This document shows positions 1-8,797 of a stretch of 64,000 bases of DNA, piece by piece (the stretch's first letter is position 1; every line of letters begins with the position of its first letter). The DNA lies in assembly GCA_013180625.2 (NCBI GenBank), contig SNVD02009655.1, forward strand, positions 162,001 through 226,000, in the 5' to 3' direction. This stretch comes from Boswellia sacra (lineage: Eukaryota > Streptophyta > Magnoliopsida > Sapindales > Burseraceae). Made by a program: the position numbers and the translations under genes. Below the pieces are notes generated by a model that saw only the letters and a program-made list of their open reading frames with translations, did no database searches and had not been told where the DNA came from.

Positions 1-5
1 ATTGT

Positions 6-1288
6 GGACCAATTTGGGATCGCTGTTGTTATAAAAAAAAAAGCAGCTTTAAAAAAAAGCGGGAGGATATTTGATAAACAAACTTTTAAAGACTATTTTA
101 TTTTTTAAAAGCAATATAGAAGTATTTGGTAATGTAATAGCTATGGTTTTTATTATGTATAAATGATCAAAATAGAGATGTATAGTATTCTTTTACAATA
201 TTTAACTATTAAAATTTATAATCAATTTTTTATCTCTTTAATAAAAATTCTATATAAATTATTTTTTATAAATATAAAAATCTATAATTAATTTTTAATT
301 TATGTAAAATATATGGATGTATAACTTATATGCATAAATTTAATTTAATTGAATATCAAAATCAAACTCATTTAGATTAAATATTTAATATAAAATAATT
401 TGAAATTTATAATATATATTAAATAAATGTGAATTTATATTGTTGATAATTATTAATGTTTATTGGATATATTTAATATATAGTATAATTATTTTTTATT
501 TTTGAATTTACAATTATTTTTATATTTTTATATTTCAATAAATAAATTTATTTTATGAAATTTGAAAAAATTAAAAATGGGAAAAATTAAAACTGGTTAC
601 CAAAGGGTCACCGAACTCACCAAAATTGGCCGCCGTCAACCATCTCCAGGGCGCGGCTAGCGACATCACCGGTGTAGAAATAATAATCGTCGTCTGATCT
701 ATCCGAAGGTAGAAAAATATCAGGCATCAAAAATGGGGTTTCGTTGTAGAAGATGGTGTAAGTTTTGGCCACCAAAAGTTTCGTCGGATTTCGCTGGTAA
801 AATGGCCGACCTTTTGCCGTCAATTGTTGTCCTATGGCATAGATTGTATTCTAGCGATCAACGTGATGACGGCAATGTCACGAATGTGCACCAGTGACAG
901 TTTCCAATTTTTGCTGGCACTGTTACCAACGATCCTCCGGCGACTCCTCCAACCAGATTTTAAATATTTTTCAAAAATTATTTTATAAAAATAAATCATT
1001 ATTTATTTTAGTTATGAGGATAAATTTACTAAAAAATTTTAATAAATAAGAGCGATTCTATACTTTAGTATTTTTTAGGGCAATTTTGATATTTTAATTT
1101 TTAAAAGCAGAAGTTGGTCTCCAAAAGCAAGTGGTTCCCGGCTTTTATAATACTTCATTAAACTTTTTTTTTGTAACAACTTCTTTTTTAAGCAGGTTGA
1201 AAAGCAATCCCAAATACCTTGAGTTGCTGTTGCTGTAAAAAAAAAAAAAAAAAATTCTTTTCAAAGTAACAGCAATCTCAAACTGGCC
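6..1288. mobile_element. TIR-bounded non-autonomous DNA element
   Basis: The left end (from 6: GGACCAATTTGGGATCGCTG) is matched by the reverse complement of the right end (1288 back to about 1262: GGCCAGTTTGAGATTGCTGT). A second related inverted end lies at about 1203-1219, followed by a hairpin at 1222-1284, so two related ends may be nested. The interior is AT-rich except for a GC-richer island at about 596-955 with no convincing gene; the short minus-strand frame at 617-823 resembles no family I know. The superfamily is unclear (hAT or PIF/Harbinger type) and no target-site duplication is visible because the left flank is only 5 bases. Confidence 0.5.
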
Positions 1289-1634
1289 TTATATATCTTG
1301 GCATAAAATTTTTTGCTATAGATCAATTAATCCTTCTTTCATTAACTCTCTTATTTGATTCTTACAAGAAAGAGCATATAATATTCCGTTCGTAAGACAG
1401 TAACAAGTTTGTTTGTTTTTATGTAGCACTAGCCAATTATTTATTACTGTACCGCCGCATACAGGCGCTCTATTTACTTGGTAGAGCGGCACGTCCATCA
1501 GGACTATTCAAAGGGGCTTGCTTAAAGTTGAACCCTGCAATAAGCCAATTAAGAGAAGAGAAAGGCGTAATTGGTGGAGTGTTAAATGTATGTTGTGTAT
1601 AGAGATAGAGGTTTATTTATTTAATTTGTAATTT

Positions 1635-2003
1635 TTACGTACGTGGAACAATCTATGCTTTCAAAAATGGGGAAACTAAGTTGCGTATTGCACTGTTCTG
1701 GAAGATCTTGCCAAGGGTCCATCATACCCTCCACCAATCCATCAATGCATCTGCAAAACAAATCTACACTCCCATTCTCTTGTTTTGCTATAGTATTTAA
1801 TAATTAGCATCTTGATGTTGTCACAACACTTGGTTGATGTTTTATCATTCAACCCCGACAGAAATTCCCAGCATTCAGGGAAATACAGATTATAACTAGG
1901 TCACATTATTCGGGCCAGTCCAGCCATTCAGCATTGGCTGTCCCAGAAACAAGAAGGAAAAGGAGAGTTAAAAACACAGTAAGATTGCACGCTGATGCGC
2001 CAT
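1635..2003 (-). pseudogene. nsLTP-like pseudogene (copy 1)
   Basis: This segment aligns along its whole length with the two intact nsLTP-like genes downstream. A start codon remains at 2003, but from it the frame hits a stop after 11 codons. The signal-peptide frame (VFLTLLFLLVSGTANA) is recovered only after a frameshift and then ends at TAA just before the first conserved cysteine. Further stops and small indels follow, and the region near 1795-1810 is also rearranged. The promoter block, including the TATA-like stretch, is still present. It is therefore a decayed duplicate that may still be transcribed but cannot make the eight-cysteine protein. Confidence 0.75.
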
Positions 2004-2067
2004 TGCTTGTTTCTTTAAAATTGAGCTGTAATTAAGTGATGTAGTTGCTACTTGTGTTGATGATGAT

Positions 2068-2155
2068 GTTACAAATTAATATATATTATAAGACCCAGAT
2101 TACTTCCAAGACGTTCTTGGCAATTCTATCTGCCGGGAACTCAACAACCATGCAT
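2068..2155 (-). promoter_or_regulatory. Promoter block of nsLTP copy 1
   Basis: TATA-like TTATATATATT (minus strand, about 2082-2093) plus the conserved motif CAAGACGTTCTTGGCAATTC at about 2107-2126. Both are shared with the two intact copies at 3452-3550 and 6696-6776, which supports a duplicated promoter. Confidence 0.5.
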
Positions 2156-3017
2156 GCATGCAAGTCTCATGCCTCCATGAATCACTGAAACCTAAATTGC
2201 AATGGTCGATTGGTAATCACTGTACGAATTTGAAAGGGAAAGATTTACTCTTTATTAATTTAGTTTAATTGTTGCTCACTTGTTCTTGTGTTACTTTTCA
2301 CGGAAACAAACATTTAGTCCTCGGCACTGCCGGGAGCTACCCGCGCTTTTCTGATCTATTAAATACAGACCTCAATCAAGAAGTTATTTTTTTTCAACAA
2401 ATTTCTTCGTCAATCTCAGGAATCTATTAACTAAGACAAAGAAAAGAACAATAAGTTATCATACTTTTTACTATCTTTTCTGTTTCAGATCCGATTAAAT
2501 AGTGCACCAATCCAAGCCTCAAAATGAACCTAATTTGTTAGCACTAACCAAGAATTTAGGATAGAACCTCTCAAAGGTTTACACAGCTCCACCTATAGGA
2601 ACTATATATATTGGCATAAAAATACTTTTGCTAGAGTATTTTAAATTGTTTCTTTAATATTGCTCTCTTACTTGATTCTTGACTGAAAACAAGAGCATAT
2701 AACATTTGGAACATATATAAGACTGGTACAAGTTTATTTCTTATATATGTGTGTATAGCACTAGCTAATTGTTTGTTGCGTGATTAGTAACGCCATAAAC
2801 CAGGCTTAATTTATCAACTAGGAAGATACGGGCAGCTCCATCAGGACTATCCAAGAGAACTTCCAAATAGTAATTTAATTGATATCACTTGCTTAAAGTT
2901 AAACCCTGCAATAAGCCAATTAGAAAAAGAAGTAGTTAGGTCGATCGATTTTGGTGGAACGTTTCTATATGTGTGTTGTGTATAGAGATATATAAGAGGT
3001 GTATTTTTTATTCATAT

Positions 3018-3380
3018 TTACTTCTTGGAGCAATCCATGCTTTCAGAAATGGGGAAACTAAGGTGCAAATTGCATTGTACTTCCAGATCACTAATACGAG
3101 AGGCTTGCAATGGAGGGTTCATTCCCTTCGCCATTCCCTCGATGCATACGCAGAACAACTCTCTATTCCCCTGCTTTGCTAGACCATTTAGCATCCTGAT
3201 GTCGTCGCAACACATGGATGATGGTTTATTATTCAACCCTGTCAGGAAATCCAAGCATTCAGGGAAGTACTCGTAAATGGTGTCACATGCGGGCCTCTGC
3301 TGCAGCAATTCGGCAGTCGCAGTCCCCCAAATAACAAGGAAGAGTACTGTTAAAAACACAGCAACATTACGCTGAGCCAT
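3018..3380 (-). CDS. Secreted nsLTP-like (eight-cysteine) protein
   Basis: Single-exon gene of 120 residues. Residues 1-23 form a hydrophobic signal peptide ending in TATA-like small residues, so the product should enter the secretory pathway and act in the apoplast. The mature part carries the eight-cysteine motif of the bifunctional inhibitor/lipid-transfer/seed-storage family: C-X9-C-X14-CC-X18-CXC-X23-C-X13-C. That spacing is close to type-1 nsLTPs and DIR1-like proteins, which bind acyl lipids in a hydrophobic tunnel held by four disulfides. It shares long blocks with the paralogue at 6242-6616, notably QASRIS and HLSFPISES. The ligand and role are not visible from sequence. The start is chosen because it opens the signal peptide and is conserved in the paralogue. 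Confidence 0.85.
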   Translation of the reverse strand: MAQRNVAVFLTVLFLVIWGTATAELLQQRPACDTIYEYFPECLDFLTGLNNKPSSMCCDDIRMLNGLAKQGNRELFCVCIEGMAKGMNPPLQASRISDLEVQCNLHLSFPISESMDCSKK

Positions 3381-3451
3381 CGCTTGATCTAAAAGCTAAG
3401 CGGGGTTCCGAAGTTGATACTTGTGAAGATATATATACATATATGAACGAG

Positions 3452-3550
3452 GTTACAAATTAATATATATAAGACCCTGATGCTCGAGGCCGCTTACAAG
3501 ACGTTGCTGGGCAATCTTATCTCTCCAGAAAACTCAACAACCATGCAAAT
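3452..3550 (-). promoter_or_regulatory. Promoter block of nsLTP copy 2
   Basis: TATA-like CTTATATATATTAATTTG on the minus strand at about 3456-3473, roughly 75-95 bases upstream of the ATG at 3380, and the conserved upstream motif CAAGACGTTGCTGGGCAATC at about 3498-3517. Both recur in the other two copies. Confidence 0.5.
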
Positions 3551-3640
3551 CCCATGTTCTCCTTGAATCACTGAGAATTATTTAAATAAATTGCAATGTT
3601 CGAGCGGTAATCACTATAAGAGTTTAAACGGGAAAGATTT

Positions 3641-4261
3641 GCTCTTTACAAAACAACTTATTGTTGTTTTATTGAAAAATTGAAGTTTTTGTGTTAATTT
3701 TTATATTAATTGGTTCAACAATATTGTATAGTTTAACTTGAGCAATATATCGACTAAACAAGGAAAATAGTCATCACTCATGAATTGGTTTCATTGATGA
3801 CATGATTTGGAAAGATTTATCAGTTGGATTAAAAAATGCCCTGATGTTTAAATATTTAGAAAATTAGTAAAAATCGAAACAATATTTATTTTATTGTCAC
3901 CTTAGTGTAGTTTAATGAATAGTGTACAATTTTACAAACTTTTTATACAAATTGATGTACCATAAAAGAGTTAAAGTAGTGAATATACAAAAACAACTCA
4001 TTCAATAAAGTAGTGAATATGTTGTACGAATGAGTAATGTCACATTAGTTTGTATTTATACGTGTATTATCACTTTTAGTTCAATTTAGCATAAAAAGAT
4101 GTTTCATATTAAGAGATATGTTTGTTTTATTGCACTTTCCTTACGTTATATATTTAATATATTATTTTAATTGAAATATGTGGCAACTTATTAATACTAA
4201 CAATAATTTTTAGTGTTTTTCCTTTTATGTTGAAAATACTATTTAAATTTCATAATACTTT
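3641..4261. other. AT-rich spacer, no gene seen
   Basis: AT-rich sequence between the second nsLTP unit and a possible LTR. I see no coding frame, RNA gene or clear repeat boundary in it. Confidence 0.6.
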
Positions 4262-5448
4262 TGTTGGTGTTTGACACATGATTTCTTATGCACATGCAGT
4301 GCACATAATCATTTGTGTTTTATCATCTTATGATAAAAACATTAATGAAGATTTCTTTCCTTATTATATTTATCTCATATGAATATTTTTAGGAAAGATT
4401 AATTGATTGATTAAGTGAAGTATTTTTTTGGAATACATGTTACATTGAAAGTTTTAATTTTGATTGCCAATCACTTATTTGATTAGAATATGTTTTGATC
4501 TTGATTGACAATCATATAATTAATTAAGGATAATCTAGATGAACATCTATCTTAATTATCAATCAAATATATGATTGGGATATGTGTATACATTATCAAG
4601 TGATTGTTAGCTTCCTATCATTATTGATTTTTATATAATCCTTTGATGGAGATAATTGCAGGATTGATTGGAGATTAGATCATGCTTTATATAGCTATTT
4701 ACTTAGCCTACATAAAGGACACACATTCAGGACTTGGTAGAGGTGTAGAACCGAGAGAATCACATTTGAATGCTTTTAAGTTCTTTGTCTTTTATTAATG
4801 TAAAAGTTTTATGCTTGAGTGAGTTAAGATTAGAGTAATGCTACTCATACAAACTATTTATACAAACTCACACGTACAAACTGATGTGGCATCCCTATGT
4901 GATCGCCACATCATCCATCTTAATTAATGTAATTTATAATTAATATATATTTATCAAATCACTGCATTTATTTGTCAAATCATATTATGCCACGTCAGTT
5001 TGTATGGGTGAGTTTGTATAAGTAGTTTGTAAGAGTAGCATTACTCTTAAGATTATGTATGGCTCATGTGTATTAAGCATGTGCACAGATATGATTTCTA
5101 AGTGTTATTAGAGTCATGTAAGCTTAAGTGAGTTGAGTAATTATATAAGTCTATAATAGTTACATTGATTATGTCTAACTAAACTAGTGTAGTTATGTTA
5201 GTCATAACTACAAAGTGTAGCATCAGAAGAGTATGTAAATGATTATGGCTATGATTAAGAGCGATCAAGTTTACAAAGATTAGGTCAGTGAGTGAGCGGG
5301 TGTTTACTATTGTAAAGAGTCCTAAGTTGAGTATAAACGCATGTAACATAGTAGATTGTAACTCTTATTGCCCGTGGATGTAGGCTTTGTTTTAGCCAAA
5401 CTACGTAGTATTAATTAATTCTACTTGATTGCACATTTTTAATTTATA
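4262..5448 (+). mobile_element. Possible degraded solo LTR (Copia-like)
   Basis: The segment starts near TGTTGGTGTTTGACACATG and near its right end has a GCCCGTGGATGTAGGC ... GCCAAACTACGTA motif at about 5368-5410. That motif resembles the R/U5 part of many plant Copia LTRs. A MITE (4833-5046) is inserted inside it. Neither a matching second LTR, a primer-binding site, nor a target-site duplication could be seen, so boundaries are approximate and the call rests mainly on the motif. Confidence 0.3.
4833..5046. mobile_element. Mutator-like MITE with 9-bp TSD
   Basis: This is a 214-bp element. Its ends form a long imperfect terminal inverted repeat of about 60 bp per arm: left GAGTAATGCTACTCATACAA, right complement GAGTAATGCTACTCTTACAA, continuing through ACAAACTGAYGTGGCAT. 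It is flanked by a perfect 9-bp direct repeat TTAAGATTA at 4824-4832 and 5047-5055. A 9-bp duplication with long TIRs is the signature of Mutator-like elements. No transposase is encoded. Confidence 0.85.
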
Positions 5449-6241
5449 AGAAAAAATAGATAGCACCTGCCCAAATATTCTTTAGATTTCGCAAATGCTT
5501 TAGGTTGAATCCTTGCAATTGTACTCTCAATCTGGTGGTATATTGTTCACCTCGAATGATCATACATATTGAAATATAATTGAGTTGCTATATTAATATA
5601 TAATGCACTGAGCTGATTGTTTGGCTTAGAACATAAATTATTTCTTGATGTGCAAACCTTGATAAATGAAATTTTAATTATCTCTTGAACATAAACCTTG
5701 ATTGTTTTTTTTTTCTACGAATATTATTTTAAGTTTCTGCAAACTTTATTGTCAGCAGACTTTACATCTATCTTTCCCGTATCAGATCCAATTAAATTAA
5801 TGTACCAATCCATGCATGCGTCAAATTTGAACCTCTAACTCTTAGTAGTAACCACGAGTCTATATATGTGTGGGTGTGTTTACACACACACATATATATA
5901 AGCTTTTGCTAGAGAATAATCTTAAAAATTGTCGTTTCATTTAGCTCTCTTATTCGATTCTTAAAGCAAGAGCATAAAATATTCCGCATGGAATTTTACA
6001 AGTTTCTTTATTTGTAGCACTAGCTAATTGTTTATTACAGTACCACCATAGACAGGATTTATTAATAACAACTTGGTAGATCCCCGTAGCAGCTCCACTG
6101 GGACTATATATATCCAAGAGGGCTTGCCTTAGCCCCTGCAATAAACCAAGAGAAAAGCAGTTAGTTTACATTTATTTTTATGGCTGGTGTATTTGTATGT
6201 GCTGTGCACACAGATAGAGAGGCTAATTTATTTATGAATTT

Positions 6242-6616
6242 TTACATTGGACAAGCCATGCTTTCAGAAATGGGGAAACTAAGATGCGTATTGCACTGTG
6301 GTGGAAGTTCACTAATACGAGAGGCTTGCAACCGAAGGTTCATATCCTTCACCATTCTCTCAATGCAATTGCAAAACAAATTTACGTTCCACTTATTTTC
6401 TTCTGCGAGGGAATTTAGTATCTTGAGGTTGACACAACATTTGGTTGATGGTATCTCAGTCATCCCCATCAGAAAATCCAAACAATGAGGGAAATTCTCG
6501 TAAATTATCTCACAGTCGGGCAGATACTGCCATTCAGCAATGGCAGCGCTTGCTGTCCGGCCAGAGACAAGAAGGAAGAGTACTGTTAAGAACACAGCAA
6601 GACCACACTGAGCCAT
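6242..6616 (-). CDS. Secreted nsLTP-like (eight-cysteine) protein
   Basis: Single-exon paralogue of the gene at 3018-3380, 124 residues. It has an N-terminal hydrophobic signal peptide of about 24 residues (AVFLTVLFLLVSG core). The eight-cysteine pattern is C-X9-C-X14-CC-X20-CXC-X23-C-X13-C, so the CC-to-CXC loop is two residues longer than in the neighbour. The family stores or shuttles lipids or acts in extracellular signalling; which applies here cannot be told. The charged loop (EENKW) and altered mature N-terminus show divergence after duplication while all cysteines are kept, which suggests both copies are under selection. Promoter blocks are shared with the other copies. Confidence 0.85.
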   Translation of the reverse strand: MAQCGLAVFLTVLFLLVSGRTASAAIAEWQYLPDCEIIYENFPHCLDFLMGMTEIPSTKCCVNLKILNSLAEENKWNVNLFCNCIERMVKDMNLRLQASRISELPPQCNTHLSFPISESMACPM

Positions 6617-6650
6617 CGCTTCTTGCTATAAAAGCGAAGTGGTGTAGTTG

Positions 6651-6668
6651 ACACACACACACACACAC
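6651..6668. repeat. (AC)n microsatellite
   Basis: About nine AC units in the nsLTP copy 3 upstream region, between its ATG and the conserved promoter block. Confidence 0.9.
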
Positions 6669-6695
6669 GCACTAATTGTGAAGAAGAAGATGATC

Positions 6696-6776
6696 GAAAT
6701 TACAAATATATAAGACGCAGATCACATCCAACAAGTTCTTGGCAATTCTATCCGCTGGGAACTCAACAACCACGCA
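6696..6776 (-). promoter_or_regulatory. Promoter block of nsLTP copy 3
   Basis: TATA-like CTTATATATTTGTAATTTC (minus strand, about 6696-6714), 80-100 bases upstream of the ATG at 6616, and the conserved motif AACAAGTTCTTGGCAATTC at about 6730-6748, shared with copies 1 and 2. Confidence 0.5.
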
Positions 6777-7310
6777 ATTGTCATGCCCTCCACGAATCAT
6801 GCACTGAGAAGTAATTGGATTGCAATGGTCGGTCGGTAGTTACTTTGAGAATTTGAGAAGCAAAGATTTGCTAGCTAGCTTTTTAATTTCATAAATACGT
6901 TAATGTGCTTTTTATTGAAAAATAATGTTCTTGTGTTATATCTATTAATGTGACGGCTACAAACGATTGGTCCTCTCAGTTTCGCTGCTAAGAGCCATGC
7001 ATCCTTTTGTGATCTACCAAATACGTAGACGGACCTCAATCCAAGAAGTTCACAATGTACAGTTAGTATTTCCAAACAAGGAAAATAATCATGAATCTGT
7101 TAATTACAATTTGCAAATATAATTAATGGATCATTCACATGCATCCTGATTACGTATATAATGTTTGAAAATGTGATTGCTTGCAAAAATTACTACTCAT
7201 CAAAACAAAATCAAAATCTTTAATTTAAATATTTATAAAATTCTTATTGAGATAAATATTTCCTTTTGATTTTTAATCAACTTGTTAATCATAATTTTGA
7301 TATTGCCTTG

Positions 7311-8200
7311 GGGCCTGTTTGTTTAGGCTTTCCTAAATATAGTTTATTGAAGTAGATCTTTTAAGAGTAGAACTTATAGAAAAAGAGCTTTACTAATAAG
7401 TTAGTGGTTGTTTGGTTGTCAATTATAAAAAAAAAAAAATGCTTTTTTAAATCAATAGATTGTTTAGTTATATATAATCAAAGAGTACATTCTAACGACA
7501 ATTTAGGGGTATACAAATGCACTCCTATTGTGGATAAGCTTATAATAAACTTTGTAATGCATTTGGAATATAAAACAATCAAACAACTAACCAAAACACA
7601 GAATGAATTGTAAATTTAACACAAAAATTTATTAACATATGGCAATACAAAAACTATACAAAATACAATAATTTTAGTAGAATTAAAATACAGAATAAAT
7701 TGTAAATTTAAGATAAAAATTTATTAATATACAGCAATACAAAACTTATAAGTAATACAAGAATTTTGGTAGAGTTAAAATAGGAAATAAATTGAAAATT
7801 TAACCCAAAAATTTGTTAACATATGAAAAAAAAAATTTACAGTTGAAGAGAAGTCCAACGCAAATTTGATGAGTTTATTCACGTTCAATTTTTTTTTTTT
7901 TTTGATAAAGTAGTTATAATTGCTTCTTTCATTTAGGGTTTTATTAAATAAAAGGGCATGGTAGAATTTTAAGAATAAAATGAGGATAGTTAAGACATTT
8001 TAAAATATTTTTAAAAAGCTCAAAAAAAGCTTTTTTCAAAAACCTTAATTTAGGGTTTATCCTAGTCGACGTAAAATAACTTTTTTAATCATTCAAAAGC
8101 TCTTCTCATATGGCAATCAACCGATGCAAAAAATTTTAAAAGAGTTTGTGACATTAGAAAAACTCTTTTGATCAATAGAGAAACCCAACCAAATGCGCCC
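7311..8200. mobile_element. TIR element, family shared with 33012-33403
   Basis: The left end GGGCCTGTTTGTTTAGGC is matched by the complement of the right end (8200 back: GGGCGCATTTGGTTGGG). Subterminal sequence on both sides aligns with the shorter element at 33012-33403 (for example AAGTAGA..TTTT..AGAGTTT on the left and TTTTAAAAGAGTTT..CCTAG..AAAATAACTTTTTT on the right). No transposase frame is present. No clear target-site duplication was found, so the superfamily is unassigned (hAT-like ends). Confidence 0.55.
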
Positions 8201-8557
8201 TTAGTGATTGATGCGGCACATCACTTGCCACATCATTTGGAATCCAGAATTTGGGATCTCATTTAGAAGAATATCATCACTCCTATGATATTTTGCAATT
8301 AAAGCTTACTCTTCTTGTAATATTCAACATTTATATTAAATATGTTTTAATCATTTATAAGCATTTAATGCGCAAATTTGTACACTGTAGACTATGGTCA
8401 AACTAAGAAAATATGTTGACATATATGAAGTTAAAACAAATGCTTTAAAAAAAATAAGCTTTAATAAAAAAAGAAAAAGAAAAGAAAATTGGAATGGAAG
8501 AGCAAACGGAAGGGTTTTAAGGTGTCTAGTTAGGCTCTCGCACGGACAGTGAAAATA

Positions 8558-8646
8558 TAGCCGTTACAAACAATGAAGAGGAGCGAAGTGTTATTCTAAC
8601 ATGGCCGTTGCACTTCCAACCCCATTTCAAAAATTCGACCGTTGGA
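8558..8646 (+). promoter_or_regulatory. Three MSA-type (AACGG) elements upstream of TPX2
   Basis: Three CCGTT cores (AACGG on the complementary strand) lie at 8558-8568 (TAGCCGTTACA), 8602-8612 (TGGCCGTTGCA) and 8636-8646 (CGACCGTTGGA), 150-240 bases before the TPX2 ATG. The MSA consensus YCYAACGGYYA recruits three-repeat MYB3R factors and drives G2/M expression of plant mitotic genes. The third site fits best, with one mismatch to the reverse-complement consensus. Function is inferred from the motif, clustering and gene identity. Confidence 0.6.
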
Positions 8647-8797
8647 GATCCCAACGTTATACTTCTTTCCACCCTCCCCTCCCCCCCAGCATTTCCTCCC
8701 CCCCAGCATTTCCCTCATCTCTTGCACTTTCTATTGTTTCCCTTCCGCTTCACCTTCTATTTTTCCGATTCTACCCCTCTAAACCTGAAACCAAACG

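Larger units (their letters stand above)
1290..2260 (-). repeat. Tandem nsLTP unit, copy 1 (decayed)
   Basis: First of three homologous segments, each holding a lipid-transfer-protein gene, its promoter and its 3' flank. Shared landmarks on the + strand are a 3'-flank block (TTGCTATAG... CTCTCTTATTTGATTC at 1312-1362), the coding segment, and a promoter block ending in AACTCAACAACCATGC near 2140-2155. The same blocks recur at 2590-3640 and 5890-6860. The short minus-strand frame at 1316-1498 lies in the 3' flank and is not treated as a gene. Confidence 0.7.
2590..3640 (-). repeat. Tandem nsLTP unit, copy 2
   Basis: Second segment of the triplication: 3' flank (GGCATAAAAATACTTTTGCT near 2613, CTCTCTTACTTGATTC near 2664), intact gene 3018-3380, and promoter block 3452-3550. 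It lies about 1.3 kb from the start of copy 1. Copy 3 is 3.3 kb further on because of an intervening insertion-rich spacer. Confidence 0.7.
5890..6860 (-). repeat. Tandem nsLTP unit, copy 3
   Basis: Third segment of the triplication: 3' flank (CTTTTGCTAGAGAATAATC at about 5902, CTCTCTTATTCGATTC near 5944), intact gene 6242-6616 and promoter block 6696-6776. The minus-strand frame at 5950-6141 corresponds to the 3' flank in the other copies and is not a gene. Confidence 0.7.

Noticed and set aside
617..823. 68-codon minus-strand frame in the first element
   Set aside because: No domain, no conserved start context, and it lies in a degenerate TIR element.
1316..1498. 60-codon minus-strand frame with several cysteines
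   Set aside because: It is homologous to the 3' flank of the other nsLTP units (for example 5950-6141) where the frame is not conserved, so it is UTR or flank.
6180..6488. 102-codon plus-strand frame
   Set aside because: Antisense shadow of the nsLTP gene at 6242-6616.
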